Assembly (NCBI GenBank): GCA_963624605.1
Contig: CAVFQD010000002.1
Location: 1 to 64,000, forward strand
Origin: Fimenecus sp963624605
GTDB taxonomy: Bacteria > Bacillota > Clostridia > Oscillospirales > Acutalibacteraceae
DNA length: 64,000 nt
Reading direction: 5' to 3'
Positions 1 to 6,640 of this stretch are shown here, in pieces; position 1 is the stretch's first letter; each line of letters opens with the position of its first letter. The notes below the pieces were generated by a model. That model had not been told where the DNA came from and searched no databases. It worked only from the letters and a program-made list of their open reading frames with translations. A program made the position numbers and the translations under genes.

Positions 1-1052
1 GCTATGAGCTGTCCGGCAAGGCAAGGTACGGATTTTGCTACGGCAAAACCTACAGGGAGGCAAAGGAAAAGGTAACAAAGTGCAAGGCAGCTCTGACCGC
101 CGGAAAGCCACTGCCTCATATCGGTACACGCCGCCGCTTTGCTTTTTACTGTGACGAGTGGTTGCGTCTTCGAAAAAGCAAAATTCGGGAATCCACCTAC
201 ATAAAGTATACTACGGTTCTCGGAAAGCATATCAAGCCGAAGCTGGGAGGTTGTTTTCCGACAGGTATTACAACCGGTGTGGTGGACGATTTCGCCCGTG
301 AGCTTTTGTATGAGGACGGACTGTCTGTTAAGACAGTACACGATATATTAGTATTATTACAAAGTATATTAAAATATACCGCCGCACAGTTCCCCGGTAT
401 TTTCCCCACGGTTGAAATCAATTATCCAAAAGGAAATCGCAAGGAAATGCGAGTCCTCAGCCGTGATGAGCAGGAGCTTTTTACAAGGTATCTTCTTGAA
501 GATACGGACGAATGTAAATTCGGTGTGCTGCTGATGCTTTTTTCAGGTGTACGCATAGGAGAACTGTGCGCCCTTAAATGGGAAAATGTCAATTTCAAAG
601 AACAGACAATACATATCACTGAAACCCTACAGCGTTTGCACGATTTTACAACGGACGGCGAAATGCGCACAAGGGTGGTGATAGGAGCACCGAAAAGCGA
701 CACATCAACCAGAACCATTCCGCTTACAGAGCAGGCTGTAAAGCTGTGCCGCCGTTTTGAAGCAGAAAACCCTGCCGCATATATTTTAACCGGTACTGAA
801 AAATATATGGAGCCGCGGACTTTGCAATATCATATTGAGAAGTATACAAGGGAATGCGGCTTGGAGGGCGTTCATGCGCATACATTGCGCCATACATTTG
901 CAACAAGAGCCGTGGAGGTAGGATTTGAAATAAAATCGCTGTCTGAAGTGCTGGGACATTCTACGACCGCAATTACTTTGGAGCGTTATGTTCATTCCTC
1001 GATGGAGCTCAAGCGCAGTAACATGGACAAGCTGGCGGAAGTAGGTTTTTGA
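1..1052 (+). CDS. Tyrosine recombinase (site-specific integrase), N-terminus outside window
   Basis: The reading frame is open from the first bases of the window, so the true start lies upstream. It catalyses site-specific DNA strand exchange through a covalent 3'-phosphotyrosine. The visible part has a lysine-rich N-terminal arm-binding region, a SAM-like core-binding domain and a full catalytic domain. Catalytic-domain motifs are box I GVRIGELCALKW (Arg), box II HTLRHTFATRA (His-x-x-Arg), then GHSTTAITLERYVH with the nucleophile Tyr. The architecture matches Tn916/ICE- and phage-type integrases. Being last before a gene-free stretch, it could mark the edge of an integrated element lying to the left, or it could act on the neighbouring surface-protein cluster. 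No excisionase gene is visible here. Confidence 0.9.
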   Translation, partial: YELSGKARYGFCYGKTYREAKEKVTKCKAALTAGKPLPHIGTRRRFAFYCDEWLRLRKSKIRESTYIKYTTVLGKHIKPKLGGCFPTGITTGVVDDFARELLYEDGLSVKTVHDILVLLQSILKYTAAQFPGIFPTVEINYPKGNRKEMRVLSRDEQELFTRYLLEDTDECKFGVLLMLFSGVRIGELCALKWENVNFKEQTIHITETLQRLHDFTTDGEMRTRVVIGAPKSDTSTRTIPLTEQAVKLCRRFEAENPAAYILTGTEKYMEPRTLQYHIEKYTRECGLEGVHAHTLRHTFATRAVEVGFEIKSLSEVLGHSTTAITLERYVHSSMELKRSNMDKLAEVGF

Positions 1053-1410
1053 ATTTATTCGCAGTCAAGCTTTTGTGTCATTAACCGTCAGCAGGTCAGA
1101 AAGCAGCTGTTATACAGACATTTTTTTACTATCCTCACGCAGAGTGCCGAACTCTGCGAAAAACCAAGGCAAAAAAGGTGATGTGAGGCGTTTGAAACTG
1201 CCAAAATCGCCGTTTTTCTTTATTTTCACGCAATTGAATTTATGTATTTTTTACCGTCAGTACGCTGACAGAGTATTGAATTGGTAAAAAATATTCGATA
1301 AAATGTAAAACAATTCGGTTTCGAGCAAAAAACATATTATATAACGAAAAAATACACTTATTTTATTTATAAACAAAATCCGGGAACGAACACATAAAGA
1401 GGTGAACCGA
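1053..1410. other. Gene-free boundary between integrase and export cluster
   Basis: I see no convincing gene here. It holds an 8-bp hairpin, CGCAGAGT (1138-1145) with ACTCTGCG (1151-1158), with no following T-run. It also holds two similar stretches, TTAACCGTCAG (about 1080-1090) and TTACCGTCAG (about 1249-1258); the second opens the palindrome GTCAG-TACG-CTGAC. These could be recombinase or attachment-site sequences, but that is a guess from their position next to the integrase. The 1270-1400 part is A/T-rich and probably carries the promoter of the export cluster, though no clean -35/-10 pair is visible. Confidence 0.4.
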
Positions 1411-2271
1411 GTGGAACAAAAAAAGAAAATAAAAATCGCTATCATCATATTGGCCGTTTTGCTCGGTTGCAGTCTTTTGGCACTCGGCGGAACGCTTGTG
1501 CATAACAAATTGGCAGGTACCGTTCCGGCTGCCGTTACCGTGCCGGATAACCTGATCACACCGGACGGGGAAGCAAAGGCGTCTGACAGCTCCGATGAAG
1601 CTGAGGAAAAAACGACCTCCGACAGCAAGGCTTCCGCAACGGGGAAAACGCAATCGACCAAACAAAAAAGCGCTTCAACTACGGCTGATAACACTTCGGC
1701 AACAACCGTAAGCGCAACCGCCGGCACAAAGCGTGCGGCGAACATAGAGCTGTATGATAAACAGCCTGAGGAAAACACTCCTTTTCAAGTCGGAAATATG
1801 TTCCCCGGGGACAGCGAGACAAAATATTTCCGTGTTCAGGTATCCTATAAAAATAAGGTAACCGTACATTATAAGGCTACCGTTCGCGAGGGATATGAGA
1901 AATTAGCCGAGGTCATGATGATACGGATAAAAATGCTCGGCACCGGCGAAACGTTATATAACGGCTTAATGCGGGATATGCCCGAAAGCATTACATATGA
2001 ATTGACATCCGCAGAAAGTACCACAGACGAGCTGTATTATGAAATTACAGCTTATTTAGATACAAGCGTAGGCAATGAATATCAGAATAAGGACTTAATA
2101 GCCGATTTCAGTTGGTGGGCGGAGGAAACAGTTAACCTTGAACCGACTCCCAGAACCGGCAGCGGCTTGGACATAACGCTGTGGGCTTGCCTTGCGGTTG
2201 CTTCAGGCGGAGTGATGTTCTTCCTGTTGTTAGCCCGTAAACGCCGGGAGGAGGAAGAAGCAAATGTCTGA
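1411..2271 (+). CDS. Surface protein with C-terminal PRTG-type anchor, first gene of SipW/TasA-like cluster
   Basis: Not assigned to a named family. Start chosen at GTG 1411 because AGAGG lies 8 nt upstream; an in-frame GTG at 1402 overlaps that site. Visible parts: a short basic N-terminus and hydrophobic signal or anchor (about residues 6-27), a Ser/Thr/Ala/Lys-rich linker (about 50-110), a compact domain of about 130 residues with TasA-like features (GNMFPGDSETKYF, compare the 'G.. .PGD' of camelysin-type proteins), then TPRTGS, a hydrophobic helix and ARKRREEE. This tail resembles an LPXTG-type sorting signal, so covalent wall attachment by a sortase is plausible, and it might anchor the TasA-like proteins downstream. 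It overlaps the next gene by 8 bp, indicating translational coupling. Confidence 0.7.
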   Translation: MEQKKKIKIAIIILAVLLGCSLLALGGTLVHNKLAGTVPAAVTVPDNLITPDGEAKASDSSDEAEEKTTSDSKASATGKTQSTKQKSASTTADNTSATTVSATAGTKRAANIELYDKQPEENTPFQVGNMFPGDSETKYFRVQVSYKNKVTVHYKATVREGYEKLAEVMMIRIKMLGTGETLYNGLMRDMPESITYELTSAESTTDELYYEITAYLDTSVGNEYQNKDLIADFSWWAEETVNLEPTPRTGSGLDITLWACLAVASGGVMFFLLLARKRREEEEANV

Positions 2272-2809
2272 CACCAAAACCTCAAAAAAGCTGACAGGCG
2301 GAATAATAGCAATCATTGCGCTCGCCGTTTGCCTTGCAATCACAACATTTGCGTTGGTTTATGCAAGCGTATCGGTGGAAAACAATTTGTTCCACACAGG
2401 TAATGTAAAAATCAATCTCAATGACGGTCAGCCGGTAATTCAGAAGCATGAATTCATCTTTGAGCCGGGTATGACAGTTATAAAAGACTTTTTTATTGAA
2501 AACGAAAGCACATGTGATGTCTATTACCGCATTTATCTTGATGATGTTTCCGGCGGACTTGCCGATGTGTTGACCGTTACAGTTAAGGACGGCGATAAGA
2601 CTCTGTACTCGGGAACGGCCAATGAGCTGACCAAGCAGTATATTACAGCCGCCGACGATACGCTGAAAATCGGACAGAGAAGAGATCTGACTGTTTATTT
2701 CCACTTCCCCGAAGATAAGGGCAACGAAGCGCAGAATCTCGACCTTACATTTACCCTCTGTGCCGAGGCAACCCAAACCAAGAACAACCCGAATAAGCTG
2801 TTTGGTTAA
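2264..2809 (+). CDS. TasA/camelysin-like exported protein with SipW-type signal
   Basis: A 181-residue protein with a lysine-rich N-terminus, one hydrophobic helix (about residues 10-32) and the sequence ALVYASVSVENNLFHTGNV, which resembles the region after SipW-type cleavage sites where mature TasA-like proteins begin. The remaining ~150 residues are beta-rich, with FEPGMTVIKDFFIENES, matching the 'PG...K...I.N.G' pattern by which TasA-family proteins are recognised. The family forms extracellular fibres or matrix in bacilli; here that role is an inference. The start ATG 2264 has a GGAGGAGG site inside the end of the previous gene. It lies four genes before the larger TasA-like proteins and two before the signal peptidase. 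Confidence 0.7.
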   Translation: MSDTKTSKKLTGGIIAIIALAVCLAITTFALVYASVSVENNLFHTGNVKINLNDGQPVIQKHEFIFEPGMTVIKDFFIENESTCDVYYRIYLDDVSGGLADVLTVTVKDGDKTLYSGTANELTKQYITAADDTLKIGQRRDLTVYFHFPEDKGNEAQNLDLTFTLCAEATQTKNNPNKLFG

Positions 2810-2827
2810 AAGGGGAAGATGTGCGCA

Positions 2828-3031
2828 ATGGAAACGAATATTGAAAACGATAAATGCGCTTGCTGCGGTAACGATACCGGAGTTCCGAAGGATACGCCTG
2901 TTACCGAGCGTAAAAATTATATCCGAGGCAGCGGCCAGCTTTGCGAAAAATGCTATGTTGCTTTGTACAGCCATGAAGCTGATGACAACAATATCGCAAC
3001 TATCGACGAGATGCACAAGCTGATACGATAA
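2828..3031 (+). CDS. Small zinc-ribbon-like protein of the export cluster
   Basis: A 67-residue protein if started at ATG 2828 (AGGGGA 11 nt upstream); ATG 2819 is also in frame but only 2 nt from that site. It has two Cys-x-x-Cys pairs (CACC near residue 10 and CEKC near residue 40) about 30 residues apart, as in a four-cysteine zinc ribbon. The C-terminal 20 residues are acidic and probably helical. No signal peptide or membrane segment is seen, so it should be cytoplasmic, unlike its neighbours. Its position between a TasA-like gene and sipW suggests a regulatory or accessory role. I do not recognise the family. Confidence 0.65.
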   Translation: METNIENDKCACCGNDTGVPKDTPVTERKNYIRGSGQLCEKCYVALYSHEADDNNIATIDEMHKLIR

Positions 3032-3060
3032 GCACAAAGGCAAGAAAAAGGAGCAAATTC

Positions 3061-3774
3061 GTGAAAGTATTAAATATAATCAGAAATGTATTTGTGTGGT
3101 TGATAGTAGTCTTAGCCGTAGCAATGATGATTTTTACCGTCGTTTCGGTAACTACCTTTGATCATACCGACCGAAATCTGTTTGGATATAAGGCATTTAT
3201 AGTTTTGTCCGACTCCATGAAGGCAACAGACTTTGACGCAGGTGATTTGGTTCTTGTTAAAGAGGTTGACTGCTCCACATTAAAAGAGGGCGACATCATC
3301 TCATACACCTCGCAGAACACATCAAATTACGGCGAGACCGTAACCCATAAAATCAGGAAGCTGACAACCGACGCAAGCGGTAATCCGGGCTTTATAACGT
3401 ACGGTACCACCACTGATACGGACGATGAAATTATCGTAACATATCCGTATGTTCTCGGTAAATATCAGAGAAGCATCCCGAAGGTGGGCACATTTTTTCA
3501 ATTTCTTAAAACCACACCGGGATATATCGTCTGCATTTTAATTCCGTTTCTTATCCTTATTCTTTCCGAGGGAATCCGCTGTATTCGTCTGTTCCGCAAG
3601 TATAAGGCAGAGCAGCAGGCGGAGCTTCAGGCTGAAAGAGATAAAATTGAAAAGGAACGCAACGAGGCTCAGCGTATGATGCAAGAGCTGCTGGAAATGA
3701 AAGCGCAGATGGGTCATTCCGGCGGAGAAGTGCAGACAAAAAATGGAGGTAATTCCTCTGATACCAGCAAGTAA
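3061..3774 (+). CDS. sipW: Signal peptidase I, SipW (ER/archaeal) type
   Basis: A membrane protease that would cleave the SipW-type signal peptides of the TasA-like proteins in this cluster. It starts at GTG 3061 with AAGGAG 7 nt upstream. It has an N-terminal helix (about residues 10-30), the catalytic serine Ser52 in VLSDSM, and the second catalytic residue His96 in TVTHKI. A Ser-His dyad rather than Ser-Lys defines the SipW/ER subfamily. A second helix lies near residues 155-175. The last ~60 residues form an unusual charged coiled coil (EQQAELQAERDKIEKE) on the predicted cytoplasmic side, longer than in Bacillus SipW and possibly a docking segment. Identification is strong from both active-site motifs and the company of four substrates. 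Confidence 0.92.
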   Translation: MKVLNIIRNVFVWLIVVLAVAMMIFTVVSVTTFDHTDRNLFGYKAFIVLSDSMKATDFDAGDLVLVKEVDCSTLKEGDIISYTSQNTSNYGETVTHKIRKLTTDASGNPGFITYGTTTDTDDEIIVTYPYVLGKYQRSIPKVGTFFQFLKTTPGYIVCILIPFLILILSEGIRCIRLFRKYKAEQQAELQAERDKIEKERNEAQRMMQELLEMKAQMGHSGGEVQTKNGGNSSDTSK

Positions 3775-3841
3775 ATACGGTTAATCCGTTTTTGCATATT
3801 GTCATTGAAAAAAATAATATTAAATAAAGGAGGAAGAAACA

Positions 3842-5041
3842 ATGACAAACGCTAAAAGTACTAGGCGTGCAATGCTTTCAAGCGCAATTGCGGTTATCAT
3901 GTGCGTAGCAATGCTCATCGGTACAACATTCGCATGGTTTACAGACACTGCTTCTACAGCTGTAAACAAAATTCAGGCAGGTACGCTTGACATTCAGCTT
4001 ATTGACGAAGACGGCAACGATCTTGAGGGCACAACTCTTGAATTCAAGAAGTCTGCCGACGCACCTACCGGTGAAGCAATTCTTTGGGAGCCGGGCTGTA
4101 CTTACGAGCTCCCCGCAATCAAGATTAAAAACAACGGCAACCTTGCACTCAAGTACAAGGTTCAGATCACCGGTCTTGACGGCGACGCAAAGCTTCTTGA
4201 AGCAATTGAGTGGACAATCGGCGGCGTTGCTCTTGACACAGAGCTTCATCTTGCCGCAGGCGCAACTTCCGAAGCATTGACTATCACAGGTCATATGAAG
4301 GATGATGCAGGTAACGAGTATCAAGGTCTTTCTATTGACGGAATTGCTATCACCGTTGTTGCAACTCAGGATAAGGTTGAGTATGACAGCAATGACAATC
4401 AGTATGATAATGACGCTACTTATCCGGCAGCAGACCAGACCGAGCTTGCAACTTTGCTGAATAGCGGAAAGATCGTTACACTTGGCAAGGATATTGCCCC
4501 GACCGAGACAATTACTGTAAGTGGAGTTGAGTCCACGCTTGACCTCAATGGCAAGACGGTGGCAAACACGGCAGACATTTGGGAACACGATGGGTCTGAT
4601 GACTGGTCTCTGGTTTCCGCTCAGAACGGCGCTAACCTGACCATTACCGGTAACGGCACCTTTGCCGCCAAGGCAAACGACTGCTATGCCGTGGATGTTC
4701 AGGACGGCTCAACTGTTACCATTAAAAACGGCACATTTGCCGGCAATATTCATGCCGTTTATGTTCTTAAGGGCACCGCGATTATCGAGGGCGGCTTCTA
4801 CTCCGTACAGCAGAAGTATCCGGACAGTGCAACAGCAGATGAATTTGTTCTGAACTGCTATGATGCAAACCGCGCAAACGGCAGTGCCAAGATCATTGTT
4901 AAGGGTGGCACATTTGTGAACTTCAACCCGGCGGATTGCCAGGCTGAGGGTGCAGGAACTAACTTCGTTGCAGACGGCTACAGGGTTGTTTCCGAAACTC
5001 AGGCTAACGGCGATGTTTGGTATACCGTTGTTGCTGAATAA
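3842..5041 (+). CDS. TasA-like SipW-dependent surface protein with beta-helix-like C-terminus (copy 1)
   Basis: A 399-residue exported protein. The N-terminus has a basic segment, a hydrophobic helix and GTTFAWFTDTAS, the hallmark of SipW-dependent signal peptides. Residues ~35-180 are a TasA/camelysin-type beta domain. From about residue 185 it changes to short repeats rich in G, N and T, such as LTITGNGTF, VTIKNGTFAG and IIVKGGTFVNF, typical of right-handed parallel beta-helix surface proteins. The gene has a very strong AAAGGAGG site 8 nt before ATG 3842 and Gln/Ala-rich codon use of a highly expressed gene. Its first ~530 bases are nearly identical to the next gene. Probable role: extracellular matrix or fibre subunit with a binding or structural tail (inference). 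Confidence 0.8.
   Translation: MTNAKSTRRAMLSSAIAVIMCVAMLIGTTFAWFTDTASTAVNKIQAGTLDIQLIDEDGNDLEGTTLEFKKSADAPTGEAILWEPGCTYELPAIKIKNNGNLALKYKVQITGLDGDAKLLEAIEWTIGGVALDTELHLAAGATSEALTITGHMKDDAGNEYQGLSIDGIAITVVATQDKVEYDSNDNQYDNDATYPAADQTELATLLNSGKIVTLGKDIAPTETITVSGVESTLDLNGKTVANTADIWEHDGSDDWSLVSAQNGANLTITGNGTFAAKANDCYAVDVQDGSTVTIKNGTFAGNIHAVYVLKGTAIIEGGFYSVQQKYPDSATADEFVLNCYDANRANGSAKIIVKGGTFVNFNPADCQAEGAGTNFVADGYRVVSETQANGDVWYTVVAE
3869..4397 (+). repeat. Direct duplication, left copy (partner 5246-5774)
   Basis: By eye, 3869-4197 is identical to 5246-5574, an offset of 1377 bases. About 14 differences follow over the next ~200 bases, and after that the two genes are unrelated. Even synonymous positions are conserved in the identical part. 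This points to a recent duplication or to gene conversion limited to the signal peptide and TasA-like domain. Confidence 0.9.
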
Positions 5042-5061
5042 TCACTAATTTTTCCCTAAGT

Positions 5062-5125
5062 CCTCTCCGTCTTCGGACGGAGGGGCAATCAAAGGGCATA
5101 AGTTATGCTTGTGTCTTTTGATTGC
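5062..5125 (+). ncRNA. Double hairpin element after tasA-like copy 1
   Basis: Two adjoining stems lie in the 177-base gap. The first is a 10-bp stem closed by a C(UUCG)G tetraloop (5062-5085). The second pairs GCAATCAAA (5085-5093) with TTTGATTGC (5117-5125). There is no T-run after either, so they do not look like intrinsic terminators. The same arrangement with paired base changes occurs at 6544-6607. Likely roles are mRNA stabilisation or processing between highly expressed surface genes (inference). Confidence 0.75.
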
Positions 5126-5218
5126 TCGGACTGTAACAGGTTCGGTAAGGCCGAGTGTGATGGGGAAGAAATCCGACAGTCGGCAAGATAATAATATTTT
5201 TCAGGAGGACATTTGGCA

Positions 5219-6514
5219 ATGACAAACAAAAAAAGCACCAGAAGAGCAATGCTTTCAAGCGCAATTGCGGTTATCATGTGCGTAGCAATGCTCATCGGTA
5301 CAACATTCGCATGGTTTACAGACACTGCTTCTACAGCTGTAAACAAAATTCAGGCAGGTACGCTTGACATTCAGCTTATTGACGAAGACGGCAACGATCT
5401 TGAGGGCACAACTCTTGAATTCAAGAAGTCTGCCGACGCACCTACCGGTGAAGCAATTCTTTGGGAGCCGGGCTGTACTTACGAGCTCCCCGCAATCAAG
5501 ATTAAAAACAACGGCAACCTTGCACTCAAGTACAAGGTTCAGATCACCGGTCTTGACGGCGACGCAAAGCTTCTCGAAGCAATTGAGTGGACAATCGACG
5601 GCGTTGCTCTTGACACAGAGCTTCATCTTGCCGCAAGCGAAACTTCCAACGCATTGACTATCACAGGTCATATGAAGGATGATGCAGGCAACGAGTATCA
5701 GGGACTTTCTATTGACGGTATTGCTATCACCGTTGTTGCAACTCAGGATACTGTTGAGTACGACAGCAATAACAACACCTACGATGAGAACGCTCAGTAT
5801 GCGACTCCCGTTTCTACTGTAGACGAACTCGCTGCAGCTATTGCAAACGGTGAAGATGTCGTGTTGAACAGCGATATTGCTCTTCCGGCTGCTCTTGAAG
5901 TTACAGGCGATGTAACTATCTACGGCAACGGAGAATATAAGCTTGACACAACAGATACACGTGTTATCAATGTAAACGATAACACCGAGCCTGTTACTCT
6001 TACTCTTTCCGGTGTGGATATCGATGCTGCAAATGTTGAGCGCGGTGTTTCAGTTTACGGAAATAACGGTGTAACTATTGTTGTGGATAACTGCTCGGCT
6101 TCTGCAGATCACTATGCACTCAACATTGCAAGTGCTAACACAAATGCCAATGTTGTAGTTCGCAATTCAACACTTACCGGTTACAGCGCATTCCAGACAT
6201 GGTCTGCAGGTACAAACGCTACCTTTGAAAACTGCACGCTTGTTGGTAATAACAAGTGGAGCGGTGGCTCGGATGATTACGGTGCAATTGTTATAGTTGA
6301 TACTGCTAATAATTCAACTCTTACATTTAAGAACTGCCGCATAGAAGCAAATGAATTAGGTACAGCAACCGAATATTTGCTTGATTCAAGAGCAACAGGC
6401 GTAAGTGTTACATTTGACGGCTGCGAGTTCTTTGTAAATGGCACAGAGGTTACAGGAGACGCAATTCAGAGCAATATGAAATGCGGCTCGGACACGAATC
6501 TGATCATTAAATAA
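5219..6514 (+). CDS. TasA-like SipW-dependent surface protein with beta-helix C-terminus (copy 2)
   Basis: A 431-residue exported protein starting at ATG 5219, with AGGAGGA 9 nt upstream. The N-terminal ~180 residues (basic segment, hydrophobic helix, FAWFTD cleavage region, TasA-like domain) nearly match the preceding gene. The C-terminal ~250 residues differ entirely and read as a beta-helix, with stretches such as LTLSGVDIDAANVE, VTIVVDNCSAS, VVVRNSTLTG and LTFKNCRIEA, typical of pectate-lyase-like folds. No catalytic residues of a pectate lyase can be assigned, so enzymatic activity is not claimed. The shared export module with a different tail suggests modular surface display. It lies between two double-hairpin elements and is probably co-transcribed with its neighbours. 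Confidence 0.8.
   Translation: MTNKKSTRRAMLSSAIAVIMCVAMLIGTTFAWFTDTASTAVNKIQAGTLDIQLIDEDGNDLEGTTLEFKKSADAPTGEAILWEPGCTYELPAIKIKNNGNLALKYKVQITGLDGDAKLLEAIEWTIDGVALDTELHLAASETSNALTITGHMKDDAGNEYQGLSIDGIAITVVATQDTVEYDSNNNTYDENAQYATPVSTVDELAAAIANGEDVVLNSDIALPAALEVTGDVTIYGNGEYKLDTTDTRVINVNDNTEPVTLTLSGVDIDAANVERGVSVYGNNGVTIVVDNCSASADHYALNIASANTNANVVVRNSTLTGYSAFQTWSAGTNATFENCTLVGNNKWSGGSDDYGAIVIVDTANNSTLTFKNCRIEANELGTATEYLLDSRATGVSVTFDGCEFFVNGTEVTGDAIQSNMKCGSDTNLIIK
5246..5774 (+). repeat. Direct duplication, right copy (partner 3869-4397)
   Basis: Partner of the duplication at 3869-4397. The first ~330 bases appear identical, then about 14 substitutions occur before similarity ends at the TasA-like/beta-helix junction. 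Confidence 0.9.
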
Positions 6515-6543
6515 AGCTCGAGATAAATTACTTCCTAAAACGC

Positions 6544-6607
6544 TCTCTCCGTCTTCGGACGGAGAGACAACCAAAGGGTATAAAAGGCGTTATGCCTTTT
6601 GGTTGTC
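6544..6607 (+). ncRNA. Double hairpin element after tasA-like copy 2
   Basis: This repeats the element at 5062-5125. A 10-bp stem with a C(UUCG)G loop (6544-6567) is followed by GACAACCAAA (6566-6575) paired with TTTGGTTGTC (6598-6607). Compared with the first copy, a T-A pair has become C-G in the second stem, and the outer pairs of the first stem also differ while still pairing. No T-run follows. Confidence 0.75.
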
Positions 6608-6640
6608 TGAACAAATTACACAGAAAGGGGATACATTGTT

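Noticed and set aside
1075..1287. A 70-codon open frame after the integrase gene
   Set aside because: No ribosome site; low-complexity composition and a run across a hairpin suggest chance.
2282..3043. A 253-codon open frame on the minus strand
   Set aside because: It is opposite three well-supported plus-strand genes with good ribosome sites and operon spacing, and is rich in Cys/Phe/Ile as expected of an antisense shadow.
5062..5125. Intrinsic terminator between the two tasA-like genes
   Set aside because: The stems are strong but neither is followed by a T-run, and the element recurs with kept pairing; a different function is more likely.
3878..5671. Near-identical minus-strand frames opposite both tasA-like genes
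   Set aside because: They are similar only because the plus-strand genes are duplicated; no ribosome site or domain supports them.
3869..5774. Assembly error as the cause of the duplication
   Set aside because: The copies have different starts, ~14 graded differences and different downstream sequences, which an assembly collapse or repeat error would not make; it still merits a read check.
5219..6514. Calling the beta-helix C-terminus a pectate lyase
   Set aside because: The repeat pattern fits the fold, but the catalytic Asp/Arg arrangement of pectate lyases cannot be identified, so only the fold is suggested.
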